DNA from: Vibrio hannami
GTDB taxonomy: Bacteria > Pseudomonadota > Gammaproteobacteria > Enterobacterales > Vibrionaceae
Assembly (NCBI RefSeq): GCF_029589055.1
Contig: NZ_JARQZP010000007.1
Coordinates: 372,001 to 436,000 of the forward strand
Direction: 5' to 3'
DNA length: 64,000 nucleotides
Below are positions 34,771-44,412 of the stretch, piece by piece. Position 1 is the stretch's first letter. Every line of letters begins with the position of its first letter. Both the position numbers and the translations under genes were made by a program. The notes below the pieces were generated by a model that was not told where the DNA came from, ran no database searches, and saw only the letters and a program-made list of their open reading frames with translations.

Positions 34771-35967
34771 ATGGACAATATTAAAAAAAGATTTCCCGTA
34801 TACATTAATGCTTGTGGTTTTAACTCTGCTTTAGGTAGCGAGAAAGAGACTGTGATAGCGCGCCTGAAGGGTGAGCAGAGTGCTGATATGGAGTTGGCTG
34901 AAGATGTTCTGAATAACGGCAAAGCAACAGTTGTAGGGCGAGTAAAATCGGAGCTTCCTCAGCTGCCTGCTAGCTTGAGCAGATTTGATAGCCGCAACAA
35001 CCAAATTGCACTTTCAGCTGTGATTCAGATTGAAGAGAGTGTCAATGCCGCCATAAAGCAATATGGCTCAGACAGAGTGGCTGTCATTATTGGCACCAGC
35101 ACGTCAGGCATATCGGATGGTGAAGCGGCATTAAAAGAAAAACTCGATACAGGGGAGTTTCCACATGACTATCACTACTTCAAACAAGAGTTGGGGAACC
35201 CGGCAGAGTTTATCAGAGAGTATTTTTGTCTGGCTGGCTCCTGTTATTGTGTATCCACGGCCTGTTCTTCAAGTGGCAGAGCCTTTTTGTCAGCCAAACG
35301 CTTATTGAAAGCAGGGCTGGCGGATGCTGTGATCGTAGGTGGTGTTGATAGTCTTTGCAGCTTGACACTAAACGGTTTTAACGGCCTTGAGGCTCTATCC
35401 AATAAGCATTGTAATCCGTTCAGCATTAATCGGGATGGTATCAATATCGGAGAAGCTGCTGCAGTAATGTTGCTCTCTTTATCTCGGTCTGAAGGAAGTA
35501 TTGCGCTTCTCGGGGCAGGGGATAGTTCTGATGCACATCATATTTCTGCTCCTCACCCTGAAGGAAAAGGTGCAGAGGAAGCGATGTTGAAAGCTCTTGA
35601 TGATGCTGCTCTTTCCCCTAGTGACATCGGCTATGTCAATGCACATGGGACAGCGACACCATTAAATGATGCTATGGAGAGTAAGGCAATAAACCGTGTG
35701 TTTTCCGATGAGGTTCCGGTTAGTTCAACTAAGCCTTTAACCGGGCATACACTGGGTGCTGCCAGCGCTGTTGAAGCAGCCATTTGCTGGTATGTGTTGA
35801 AATACAATTTGTCGTTGCCAGTACAATTGAATGATGGACATTTTGAGGATTTTTCTCTGCAATTTGTAAAGCAGGGTATTCCATTGAATGGAAAGGCGGT
35901 TCTGAGCAACTCCTTTGCATTTGGTGGAAACAATATTAGTTTGATTTTTGGGTATGCAGATGACTGA
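34771..35967 (+). CDS. apeO: APE beta-ketoacyl-ACP synthase (ApeC partner)
   Basis: A ketosynthase of about 398 residues. The active Cys is in VSTACSSSGRAFL, and the two His are in NAHGTATPLND and LTGHTLGAASAVEA. In the Xenorhabdus system this enzyme forms the elongating heterodimer with the chain length factor ApeC. ATG 34771 (MDNIKKRF) is preferred to GTG 34759. Its end overlaps the apeP start region by a few bases. Confidence 0.93.
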   Translation: MDNIKKRFPVYINACGFNSALGSEKETVIARLKGEQSADMELAEDVLNNGKATVVGRVKSELPQLPASLSRFDSRNNQIALSAVIQIEESVNAAIKQYGSDRVAVIIGTSTSGISDGEAALKEKLDTGEFPHDYHYFKQELGNPAEFIREYFCLAGSCYCVSTACSSSGRAFLSAKRLLKAGLADAVIVGGVDSLCSLTLNGFNGLEALSNKHCNPFSINRDGINIGEAAAVMLLSLSRSEGSIALLGAGDSSDAHHISAPHPEGKGAEEAMLKALDDAALSPSDIGYVNAHGTATPLNDAMESKAINRVFSDEVPVSSTKPLTGHTLGAASAVEAAICWYVLKYNLSLPVQLNDGHFEDFSLQFVKQGIPLNGKAVLSNSFAFGGNNISLIFGYADD

Positions 35968-36421
35968 TTTACCAGATGTAAAAGACCTATTACCTCACGA
36001 AGCGTCGATGGCTTTTATCGATAGACTGATCGACGTGGATGAAACATCGGTGCATTGTCAGGTTGATGTGAGTGAATCGAATCTGTTTTTTGATAAAGAA
36101 ACAAATGGTATACCAGCTTATGTCGGCATTGAATTTATGGCCCAGACAATTGCGGCGTGGTCGGGATACCATGCATGGCGCGTTCAAAATCCGCCCCCGG
36201 TCGGTTTCTTGTTAGGAAGCCGTCGGTATAATACGGATGTCAGTGCGTTTGAGAGCGGCAGCTTGCTAGATGTCTATGCAGAGCAAGTGATGGAAGACAA
36301 TGGAATGGCAGTGTTTACAGGCAGAATTGAGCATGATGGAAAATCAGTTGCTCAATGTCAGCTTAATGTCTACGTGCCGAGTGAAGAGAAATTAGAAGAA
36401 ATGAAGAAGGTTGGTAAGTGA
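35960..36421 (+). CDS. apeP: APE dehydratase (FabA-like hotdog)
   Basis: A dehydratase of about 153 residues, with LLPHEASMAFIDRL at the N-terminus (the His region) and IPAYVGIEFMAQTIAAW near residue 55. Partner of ApeI in the characterised APE system. ATG 35960 follows GGG by seven bases; ATG 35954 is in frame but too close to that site. Four-base overlap with apeQ. Confidence 0.9.
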   Translation: MTDLPDVKDLLPHEASMAFIDRLIDVDETSVHCQVDVSESNLFFDKETNGIPAYVGIEFMAQTIAAWSGYHAWRVQNPPPVGFLLGSRRYNTDVSAFESGSLLDVYAEQVMEDNGMAVFTGRIEHDGKSVAQCQLNVYVPSEEKLEEMKKVGK

Positions 36422-37143
36422 AAAGGCAGGTGTTGGTAACAGGTGCGAGTAAAGGCATCGGAAGAGCTATTGCCATTCAGCTGGCAACAGATGGATTTGA
36501 GGTAATTGTTCACTATATGGGTGACAAACAAGGCGCTCAGCAGACTCTGGCTGAAATAGAAGCTCTTGGACAATCAGGACGAATCATTCAGTTTGATATC
36601 GCTGACCGGGAACAATGTCGCGAAGTTCTTGAATCAGATATTGATACTCATGGGGCCTATTACGGCGTTGTAAATAACGCTGGAATAACACGCGACACAG
36701 CATTTCCTGCAATGACCGAAGAAGAGTGGGATGGCGTGATTCATACCAACCTGGACAGCTTTTATAACGTTCTTCATCCATGTGTTATGCCTATGGTTCA
36801 AGCCAGAAAAGGTGGTCGTATCATCACGCTTGCTTCAGTTTCGGGTTTAATGGGAAACCGCGGCCAAACGAACTATAGCGCGGCAAAAGCAGGCGTTATT
36901 GGCGCAACAAAATCACTCGCACTAGAGCTGGCAAAAAGAAAAATAACCGTTAACTGTATTGCTCCGGGTCTTATCGATACGGGCATGATAGAAGAGCACG
37001 TGAAAGAGCATGCTCTTCCTCAGGTTCCTCTGAGAAGAATGGGTAAACCAGAGGAGGTTGCCGGACTGGCAAGTTATCTAATGTCAGATATTGCAGCTTA
37101 CGTCACAAGGCAGGTTATTTCAGTTAATGGAGGTTTAATATGA
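36418..37143 (+). CDS. apeQ: APE 3-oxoacyl-ACP reductase (FabG-like)
   Basis: A 241-residue short-chain dehydrogenase. The NADPH loop is VTGASKGIGRAIA, NNAGITRD follows, and the catalytic Ser/Tyr/Lys lie in LASVSGLMGNRGQTNYSAAKAG. Reduces the ketoacyl-ACP at each round. Starts with GTG inside the apeP stop and overlaps apeR by four bases. Confidence 0.94.
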   Translation: MKRQVLVTGASKGIGRAIAIQLATDGFEVIVHYMGDKQGAQQTLAEIEALGQSGRIIQFDIADREQCREVLESDIDTHGAYYGVVNNAGITRDTAFPAMTEEEWDGVIHTNLDSFYNVLHPCVMPMVQARKGGRIITLASVSGLMGNRGQTNYSAAKAGVIGATKSLALELAKRKITVNCIAPGLIDTGMIEEHVKEHALPQVPLRRMGKPEEVAGLASYLMSDIAAYVTRQVISVNGGLI

Positions 37144-38369
37144 ATCGTAGGGTTGTTGTTACAGGTATGTCTGGCGTGACTGCTTTTGGTAATAGCTGGG
37201 AAAGTGTTATGCCAAAGCTACAAGCCTGCGAGAATGCGACACAGTATATGCCAGACTATGAGCAGTATGATGGCTTAAACACTAAGCTGGCGGCTCCGGT
37301 AGATGACTTTTCTCTGCCAAAGCATTATACCCGCAAAAAGATTCGTTCTATGGGAAGGGTTTCGAAGCTGGCGACTCTGGCATCAGAAAATGCTCTGGTT
37401 CAGAGCGGGTTAATTGGCAATGAAGTTTTGACCAACGGGCAAACGGGCATTGCTTATGGTTCATCTACAGGAAGCACAGATGCAGTCGGCGCGTTTGGCG
37501 TGATGCTGAATGACAAGTCGACTTCTGCAATTACAGCAACTACCTATGTGCAAATGATGCCTCATACAACGGCTGTCAATGTTGGGCTTTTCTTTGGATT
37601 AAAAGGGAGAGTGATTCCAACAAGTAGTGCATGTACTTCGGGTAGTCAGGCTATTGGATACGCTTATGAAGCGATAAAGCACGGCTATCAGACCGTTATG
37701 GTTGCTGGTGGTGCAGAAGAGCTGTGTCCTACCGAGTCAGCCGTTTTTGATACCCTGTTTGCAACGAGCCTTAAGAACGACGACCCTAAATCGACACCAA
37801 GCCCGTACGATAAAGACCGCGACGGATTGGTTATCGGTGAAGGCGCCGGGACGTTAGTGCTGGAAGAGTTTGAACACGCAGTGGCTCGAGGAGCACATAT
37901 CTATGCCGAACTTATTGGCTTTGCGAGTAACTGTGATGCTGCCCATGTTACTCAGCCGCAAAAGGAAACCATGCAGATCTGTATGGAGCTTGCTCTAAAA
38001 GATGCCAATCTTAGCCCAGATAAAATTGGCTATGTATCGGCTCACGGAACAGCGACAGAAAGAGGCGATATCGCTGAGAGTAATGCAACAGAAAGTGTTT
38101 TCGGTAGTGTTCCTATCAGTTCATTAAAGAGTTATTTCGGACACACCTTAGGTGCATGTGGCGCGATTGAAGCCTGGTTGAGTATTGAAATGATGAATCA
38201 GGGATGGTTTAGCCCTACGCTAAATTTGACTAACCTTGATGAGAGATGCGGAAACCTGGATTACATCACCAATTCAGGCAGAGAGATCAACTGCGAATAC
38301 ATCATGAGCAACAACTTTGCCTTCGGTGGCATAAATACTTCTCTAATATTTAAGAAAGTAGCTCAGTAA
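37140..38369 (+). CDS. apeR: APE beta-ketoacyl-ACP synthase (second KS)
   Basis: A 409-residue ketosynthase. The catalytic Cys is in SSACTSGSQAIGYA, and the His are in SAHGTATERGD and YFGHTLGACGAIEAW. In the Xenorhabdus system ApeR is a separate homodimeric KS thought to start the chain. Last gene of the operon. No clear U-run terminator follows; two palindromic repeats do. Confidence 0.93.
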   Translation: MNRRVVVTGMSGVTAFGNSWESVMPKLQACENATQYMPDYEQYDGLNTKLAAPVDDFSLPKHYTRKKIRSMGRVSKLATLASENALVQSGLIGNEVLTNGQTGIAYGSSTGSTDAVGAFGVMLNDKSTSAITATTYVQMMPHTTAVNVGLFFGLKGRVIPTSSACTSGSQAIGYAYEAIKHGYQTVMVAGGAEELCPTESAVFDTLFATSLKNDDPKSTPSPYDKDRDGLVIGEGAGTLVLEEFEHAVARGAHIYAELIGFASNCDAAHVTQPQKETMQICMELALKDANLSPDKIGYVSAHGTATERGDIAESNATESVFGSVPISSLKSYFGHTLGACGAIEAWLSIEMMNQGWFSPTLNLTNLDERCGNLDYITNSGREINCEYIMSNNFAFGGINTSLIFKKVAQ

Positions 38370-38440
38370 CTCTAAGGATGCCTGTTTAATTTGAACCGTT
38401 GCAGCTCAACCTGCTAGTTCCTGAACCACAAACACTGTTC

Positions 38441-38462
38441 GCGCTCGAATAGGTTCGAGCGC
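38441..38462. repeat. Perfect palindrome after apeR
   Basis: GCGCTCGAA / TTCGAGCGC with a four-base loop. It could terminate transcription weakly from apeR or be part of a dispersed repeat. It lies at the right edge of the APE block. Confidence 0.6.
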
Positions 38463-38533
38463 TCGTCCACACGATCCTCCGTGGGGATGCATATCAGACT
38501 CGAATTTATCAGTCATCACTTCAATATATAATG

Positions 38534-38559
38534 CATTCCCACGCAGAGCGTGAGGAATG
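38534..38559. repeat. Dispersed palindromic repeat (CATTCCCACGC type)
   Basis: CATTCCCACGC and GCGTGAGGAATG are inverted around a short AGA loop with one mismatch. Repeats of this sequence are common between genes in vibrios and relatives. It is flanked by ATATA/ATGCAT sequences on both sides. Confidence 0.65.
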
Positions 38560-38622
38560 AGGGTATATGCATGAAATCCAATCTAAAAACTGTTTAATAT
38601 GGTTCACCTGAGGTCCTTAGGC

Positions 38623-39969
38623 TCAGCTTAGCTTGTAATTATCTTTATCCAGCTCATATCGCTGCATTTTGTCGTAGAGTGTTTTACGGGCAAGGCTAAG
38701 CTTGTCCATTGTCTCTTTTATACTTCCGCCACACTCGATCAGGGCTTGCTCGATTACCGAACGCTCGAACTCAGCAACCTGTTCAGCCAATGTGGTTGCT
38801 TCAGAATTAGAGCTTTGTTCACTACCATCAAGCTGAACCAATTTACCTAGCAAAACATAGCGTTCGGCAGCATTTCTTAGTTCTCGTACATTCCCGGGCC
38901 AACTATGAGTTAACAGTAATTGTAGATCTGCCTGTGAGAGTGAGGTTGCTGCTTTTCCGTATCTGGCTGCCGCGACCAACAAAAAATGATGGAACAGGGC
39001 AGGGATATCTTCTTTTCGCTCTCTAAGCGGAGGTAAGTCGAGAGTCACGATATTAAGTCTGTAGTAAAGATCTTCGCGGAAGGTGCCTTCTGCAGCCGCT
39101 TGTTTTAAATCGACTTTAGTTGCCGCGATAACCCTTATATCAAGTGGAATCGCCTGGTTTGAGCCGACACGCTCAATGGTTCGCTCTTGTAACACTCGCA
39201 GCAATTTTATCTGTGCCTGCATTGGCATCGACTCTATTTCATCAAGAAAAAGTGTTCCTCCCTGAGCATATTCAAACTTACCGATACGTTTGGCTTCTGC
39301 TCCGGTAAATGCCCCTTTTTCGTGACCGTATAACTCACTTTCGATCAGGTTTTCCGGAACTGCGCCACAGTTAACGGCAACAAAATTTTGTTCTCTGCGG
39401 CTGCTTTGTTCATGTAAGGAACGGGCGATAAGCTCCTTACCTGTCCCTGTTTCACCAAATAGAAGAATATCGGCATGGGTGTCTGCGATATGGGTGATGG
39501 TGTCACGTAAAGCGTTTACCGCCGCTGTTTCGCCAATGATTCTTGGGCCAAGAGGGGTTTTGGCTTTTAGTGCCTGTTTCAGCTGTTTGTTTTCTTCTGT
39601 CAGTTGGCGTTTTTCAATCGCACGATTAACGGTTTCAATGAGCCTGTCGGTAGAAAAAGGCTTCTCAATAAAGTCATAAGCCCCATCATGCATCGATTGC
39701 ACAGCCATCGAGATATCACCATGACCAGTGATAAGAATCACAGGGAGTTCATCGTCTAGCCTTTTTACGGAATTTAGTAAGTCCTGGCCTGAAATCCCGG
39801 GAAGGCATATGTCGGTAACTACAACCAAAGGCAGACCGTTTTGTTTAATGTCCAGCAATGCGGTTTCTGCGTCCGGAAAAAACCTAGCGGATATGTCTGC
39901 CAGTTCAAATGCCTGTTCGTAGGCAATTCTCATGTCGAGTTCATCGTCTATAAAATACAGCTGGCACAT
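38623..39969 (-). CDS. dctD: C4-dicarboxylate sigma-54 response regulator DctD
   Basis: An NtrC-family activator of 448 residues. Residues about 1–120 are a receiver domain (phospho-Asp in VVVTDICLPG near 52, conserved Lys in IEKPF). Residues about 143–380 are the AAA+ domain (Walker A GETGTGKE, the sigma-54 contact loop GAFTGA, LFLDEIESM). A Fis-type helix-turn-helix lies at the end (IKETMDKLSLARKTLYDKM). With DctB it should activate dctPQM from the sigma-54 element at 17340. The dctB stop lies just upstream in the same direction, so the pair is one operon. The name rests on context as well as similarity. Confidence 0.9.
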   Translation of the reverse strand: MCQLYFIDDELDMRIAYEQAFELADISARFFPDAETALLDIKQNGLPLVVVTDICLPGISGQDLLNSVKRLDDELPVILITGHGDISMAVQSMHDGAYDFIEKPFSTDRLIETVNRAIEKRQLTEENKQLKQALKAKTPLGPRIIGETAAVNALRDTITHIADTHADILLFGETGTGKELIARSLHEQSSRREQNFVAVNCGAVPENLIESELYGHEKGAFTGAEAKRIGKFEYAQGGTLFLDEIESMPMQAQIKLLRVLQERTIERVGSNQAIPLDIRVIAATKVDLKQAAAEGTFREDLYYRLNIVTLDLPPLRERKEDIPALFHHFLLVAAARYGKAATSLSQADLQLLLTHSWPGNVRELRNAAERYVLLGKLVQLDGSEQSSNSEATTLAEQVAEFERSVIEQALIECGGSIKETMDKLSLARKTLYDKMQRYELDKDNYKLS

Positions 39970-39972
39970 ACA

Positions 39973-41755
39973 TTATCCTTGTTTTGGTGTGGCAATCGAA
40001 ATAGTGAGGCAGGCTCCACCCAGTTCGGAGCTCCCAATATCCAGTGACCCGTTCATGCTTTTCATTATCTGGCGGGATATGGATAGCCCCAGTCCGAGGC
40101 CATTTTGTTTTGTTGTATAGAACGGCTCAAACAGGCGTGTACCGTTTTCATTTGAAATTCCCGAACCACTATCTTCTATCAATAATTGTATCTGTTCAGT
40201 GCTCTCGCTTAGCGTGACACGTACCTGCTTTCTTTTACTTTGGCCAAGCGCTTCAATAGCGTTCGATATCAGATTAATAACAACTTGTTCTAGTTGAATC
40301 GGATTGATTTTCGCTCTGGTTTGCTCATCAGGGAAAATAGTATCTAATTGAATTTGATTGGCGCGTAGCCGAGTTTTCATCAACTCTAGTGCTGATATGA
40401 CTACGGGCTGAACGTGAGCCTCAACTAACTCTTCTGACGAACTTTTTCTGGCGAAAGTTTTGAGCTGTTGGCTGATCTTCGCCATTCGATCGGTAAGAGC
40501 TGAAATGCGTATCAGGTTATCGGACGTTCGTTCAGGCTGCCCTTTATCTAAAAACTTCTTGCCGTTTTCGGCAAAACTACGGATTGCTGCGAGGGGATTA
40601 TTAAGTTCATGGCTGATACTGGCTGACATTTCCCCAAGCACAGCGAGTTTAGCTGCCTGAATCAGTTCATTCTGAGTTTTACGCAGTGCTTGCTCTGTTT
40701 TCTCTCTCTGAAATTTCTACCTGAAGCTCTGCGGTTCGGGCCATTACCTGAAATTCTAACTTCTGTTTTGATTCGGCTTCTATTTGGGCGATTTGTCGGC
40801 GTTTTATTTGTCTGCTTCTAACTAGTAACCAACACGCCAAAATCAAGGCATAAATAAGAGTGATGATGATGATAAAGCCGAAGGTAGACCAAAAGATCTG
40901 AACCTTTGGTGAAAGAACTCGGACGATAAGTTCTTGCGAGTTGAGTGTTGTCTTTGCGCTCAGGTAGGTGCCTGTATATAAAATCGGATTAGCTCTTGCT
41001 AACTCACCTGTAGGCCCTTCATGGTCGAAGGCATAGTGCAATGTATCCAGCGTTTTATCGAGATATCGCTGAGTCTCTTTAATGGCGTCTTTTTTCGTTT
41101 CGGTAAGAGGCAGAAAGCTTTTGAATAACCAGTTAGGTTGACTAGACATAAAAATCACATCGTCAAAGTCGGTGACGACTAACTGACTTTGAGTATTCGA
41201 CCACCCCTCTTCTATGTTAGATAGATTGGTCTTAACAACGATTACCCCTAGTGTATCTGCGGCATATATCACTGGATAAGAGTAATAAAATCCCCGTTTA
41301 CCGGAAGTAGAGCCCAGTGCGAAGTACTGGCCATTTTGCTTGTTCATTGCCTGTTGAAAATAGGGGCGAAAAGCGAAGTTTCTGCCGATAAAGGTATCTG
41401 GTTTTTGCCAGTTACTCGCTGCAATGGTTGTACCTTGCGGATCAAGCAAATAAATATCGGATGCTTCTACTATCCCTGCAACGTTTTCCAGGTAGCGATT
41501 GGTTATTTCAATTTGAGCACTGTTGTCTGAATGTACCAAGGCGTCAATTAGCTCGCTGTCTTTGGATAACAGCCTAGGGATATAGATATATTTTTCTAAC
41601 TGGCTGTTTAGCTGATTGGCAAAGCGGTTTAGGTCCGAAAGGTTGGTGTCAATTTGTCGTTGATAACGGACTTCCCAGTACAAATAACCGGCAATAAAGG
41701 CGGTAAGACAGTAAAAAAGGATAATTATGAAAGAGATACGTCTTAGTTTTGTCAC
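39973..41755 (-). CDS. dctB: C4-dicarboxylate sensor histidine kinase DctB, reading frame broken
   Basis: Membrane sensor kinase that phosphorylates DctD in response to dicarboxylates. It starts with GTG 41755 after AAGGAA. A first membrane helix (about 8–28) is followed by a periplasmic double-Cache-like domain and a second helix near 290–313. The frame then stops in the linker at residue 358 (ISERENRASTA). The remainder, KTEQALRKTQNELIQAAKLAVLGE with the phospho-His region ISHELNNPLAAIRSF and the ATPase motifs ISNAIEAL and GLGLGLSIS, continues in another frame from about 40700. The break is in a short AG repeat (plus-strand TC repeat at 40700–40709); two bases more or one fewer restores the frame. 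Sequencing error or slippage mutation are both possible. Unrepaired, the kinase would be inactive. Confidence 0.87.
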
Positions 41756-42227
41756 TCTTAATTCCTTTTTCTGACTTCAGCTAAAGGTAAATTGTGTCAG
41801 AAAAGTTAATGATTAGTTAGCGTTAACCGGAGCGAAAATAAGACAAAGATCTCTTTTTGCTTATTTAAAGAAAAAAACAGTACGATTCGTTGAAAAAACA
41901 TATATCGTCCCCATCTTCAAACAGACAAATTGAGAATTTAGGTGATGACTCGACAGCGCCATATCATATCGCTAGAATGTCGCGTCTAATTTTTTGGTCC
42001 TGAGACTAATAGGAGATACCTTTTTCAGTCAAATGTTAAAGATATCGCTGATTAGTTCGATGTCTGAAATGCAAAAACCTGATGATTTGGGTTGGCAAAT
42101 CCGGCATCTATGCTCGATTTAGAATTTGTATTCGAAAGAATACAACAAGGATATAGCCAGGTATTCGAACAGAAATACTGGGTTAAGTTACTCAGATAAA
42201 CTGAGTTAGTTTTGAGGTTTATTAATA
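41756..42227. other. Divergent intergenic region dctB / tig
   Basis: About 470 bases between divergent genes. It holds the sigma-32 type promoter at 41889–41916 and, if that start is used, an untranslated leader of about 300 bases before tig, with a perfect small hairpin GTATTC/GAATAC at 42128–42143. A 29-codon open frame at 42033 is seen but has weak support. Confidence 0.6.
41889..41916 (+). promoter_or_regulatory. Sigma-32 heat-shock promoter upstream of tig
   Basis: GTTGAAA, a 13-base spacer, then CCCCATCT, which fits the heat-shock consensus CTTGAAA-N13–15-CCCCATNT. It lies about 310 bases before tig, the first gene of the tig–clpP–clpX block. Confidence 0.78.
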
Positions 42228-43532
42228 ATGCAAGCTACTGTTGAAACTCTAGAAGGCCTAGAACGCCGTCTAAATATTACTGTTCCTGCTGCTAACATCG
42301 AAGACGCAGTAACAGCGGAACTTCGCAACATCGCTAAAAACCGTCGTTTCGATGGTTTCCGTAAAGGTAAAGTGCCTTTGAAGATGGTTGCTCAAATGTA
42401 CGGCAAAGCAGTACGTCAAGATGTGATGGGCGAAGTAATGCAGCGTCACTTCATCGAAGCTATCGTTAAAGAAAAAATCAACCCGGCAGGCGCTCCTACT
42501 TTTGAACCAGTAGAAAACGAAGCAGGTAAAGATCTAGTATTCAACGCAACTTTTGAAGTTTACCCAGAAGTAGAACTTAAAGGTCTTGAAAACATCACTG
42601 TTGAGAAACCAGCAGTAGAAGTTAAAGATGCAGACGTTGAAGAGATGATCGAAACTCTACGTAAGCAGCAAGCTAACTGGATCGAGTCTGAAGAAGCGGC
42701 TGGTGAAGGCACTCGCGCTACTATCGATTTCGTTGGTTCTATCGATGGTGAAGAGTTTGAAGGCGGTAAAGCTGAGAACTTCCCTCTAGAAATGGGCGCT
42801 GGTCGCATGATCCCTGGTTTTGAAGACGGTATCGCAGGTAAGACTGCTGGTATGGAATTCGAAATCGACGTGACTTTCCCAGAAGACTACCACGCTGAAA
42901 ACCTAAAAGGTAAAGAAGCTAAGTTCGCAATCAAGGTGAACAAAGTAGAAACTCGTGAACTACCAGAACTAAACGACGAGTTCGTTTCTAAGTTCGGTGT
43001 TGCTGAAGGCGGCGTTGACGCACTTAAAGCTGAAGTTCGTAAAAACATGGAGCGTGAACTAACTCAAGCAGTTAAGAACCGCATCAAAGAGCAGGCTATC
43101 GACGGTCTTGTTAAAGAGAACGACATCGATGTTCCTTCAGCTCTTATCGATCAGGAAATCGGTGTTCTACGTCAGCAAGCAGCTCAGCGTTTCGGTGGCA
43201 ACCCAGAAGCAGCAGAACAGCTTCCACGTGAACTGTTCGAAGAGCAAGCTAAGCGTCGTGTAGTTGTTGGCCTTCTACTTGGTGAAGTAATCAAGTCTGA
43301 AGAGCTAAAAGCTGATGACGAGAAAGTGAAAGCACTTATCGAAGAAATGGCGACAGCTTACGAAGACCCATCTGAAGTAGTTGCATACTACGAGCAGAAC
43401 GAAGAGATGATGAACAACATGCGCAACGTTGCTCTAGAAGAGCAAGCAATCGACGCTATCATCGCAAAAGCTCAGGTTAGCGAAAAAGAAGTTGGCTTCA
43501 ATGACATCATGAACCAGCAGCAGCCTGCGTAA
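42228..43532 (+). CDS. tig: Trigger factor
   Basis: Ribosome-associated chaperone with peptidyl-prolyl isomerase activity, 434 residues. The N-terminal ribosome-binding signature [10 protein letters not shown] is at about 44–53, the FKBP-like PPIase domain covers about 155–245 ([27 protein letters not shown]), and the C-terminal helical chaperone arms fill the rest. Strong codon bias suggests high expression. First gene of the tig–clpP–clpX–lon block, behind a heat-shock type promoter. Confidence 0.98.
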   Translation: MQATVETLEGLERRLNITVPAANIEDAVTAELRNIAKNRRFDGFRKGKVPLKMVAQMYGKAVRQDVMGEVMQRHFIEAIVKEKINPAGAPTFEPVENEAGKDLVFNATFEVYPEVELKGLENITVEKPAVEVKDADVEEMIETLRKQQANWIESEEAAGEGTRATIDFVGSIDGEEFEGGKAENFPLEMGAGRMIPGFEDGIAGKTAGMEFEIDVTFPEDYHAENLKGKEAKFAIKVNKVETRELPELNDEFVSKFGVAEGGVDALKAEVRKNMERELTQAVKNRIKEQAIDGLVKENDIDVPSALIDQEIGVLRQQAAQRFGGNPEAAEQLPRELFEEQAKRRVVVGLLLGEVIKSEELKADDEKVKALIEEMATAYEDPSEVVAYYEQNEEMMNNMRNVALEEQAIDAIIAKAQVSEKEVGFNDIMNQQQPA

Positions 43533-43581
43533 CTTCACTTTTCAGGCAGAAAGTTGACCTAATATCAACTTCTCTGCTATC

Positions 43582-43616
43582 AATGGTCCGTTTGAGTTTC
43601 TCATTCGGACCATTTT
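43582..43616 (+). terminator. Terminator after tig
   Basis: AATGGTCCG pairs with CGGACCATT and is followed by TTGT, 50 bases after the tig stop. Confidence 0.75.
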
Positions 43617-43722
43617 GTACCATTCTATATAAATGTTCCGTTAAATCTGTTTGAATACACTAACAAATCAAAAAGATAAGACCAGACATCTACATAGGTT
43701 GGTATTTTTAGGGAAAAGATAT

Positions 43723-44349
43723 ATGAGCTATCAAGATAATAATCCAATGTCTCCAATCATGAACGCATTAGTGCCAATGGTTGTTGAGCAAACTTCTCGC
43801 GGTGAACGCTCTTACGATATCTACTCGCGACTGCTTAAAGAGCGCATCATCTTCCTCACGGGTCAGGTAGAAGACCAGATGGCTAATCTAGTTGCGGCTC
43901 AGCTTTTATTCCTTGAGTCGGAAAACCCAGATAAAGATATTTTTCTTTACATCAACTCTCCGGGCGGTAGTGTAACTGCAGGTATGTCTATTTATGACAC
44001 CATGCAGTTTATCAAGCCAGACGTAAGCACGGTATGTATGGGACAGGCATGTTCTATGGGGGCATTCCTGCTTGCTGGTGGTGCGCCAGGTAAACGTCAT
44101 GTACTTCCAAACTCGCGTGTGATGATTCACCAGCCACTGGGTGGTTTCCAGGGCCAGGCTTCAGATATCCAGATTCACGCTCAGGAAATCCTGACGATCA
44201 AAGAAAAACTAAACCGTCTATTGGCAGAGCACACAGGCCAGCCACTAGAAATCATTGAACGAGATACAGATCGTGACAACTTTATGTCTGCAGATCAGGC
44301 AGTAGAGTACGGTCTAGTTGATTCAGTACTGAATCATCGCGGTGAATAA
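43723..44349 (+). CDS. clpP: ATP-dependent Clp protease proteolytic subunit
   Basis: Serine protease that forms a 14-subunit chamber with ClpX or ClpA. The 208 residues contain the triad: Ser in GQACSMGAF, His in VMIHQPLGG, and Asp in [13 protein letters not shown] 43723 ([11 protein letters not shown]) follows AGGGAAAAG; the frame is open 24 codons further upstream but without family likeness. Followed by clpX after 63 bases. Confidence 0.98.
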   Translation: MSYQDNNPMSPIMNALVPMVVEQTSRGERSYDIYSRLLKERIIFLTGQVEDQMANLVAAQLLFLESENPDKDIFLYINSPGGSVTAGMSIYDTMQFIKPDVSTVCMGQACSMGAFLLAGGAPGKRHVLPNSRVMIHQPLGGFQGQASDIQIHAQEILTIKEKLNRLLAEHTGQPLEIIERDTDRDNFMSADQAVEYGLVDSVLNHRGE

Positions 44350-44412
44350 CTGCGTTTTGTGTAAATCTGATATAAACTGAAATCAGATAAGTAAAGGCTA
44401 AGAGGTTAGCGA

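Noticed and set aside
40679..41755. The dctB N-terminal half as a stand-alone sensor protein and 39973–40641 as a separate short kinase
   Set aside because: The halves abut in different frames, and the overlap reads as one DctB linker when the indel is corrected.
42033..42122. A 29-codon open frame in the tig leader
   Set aside because: An AGGAG lies about 15 bases upstream, too far, and the peptide shows no recognisable features. Mentioned only as part of the leader.
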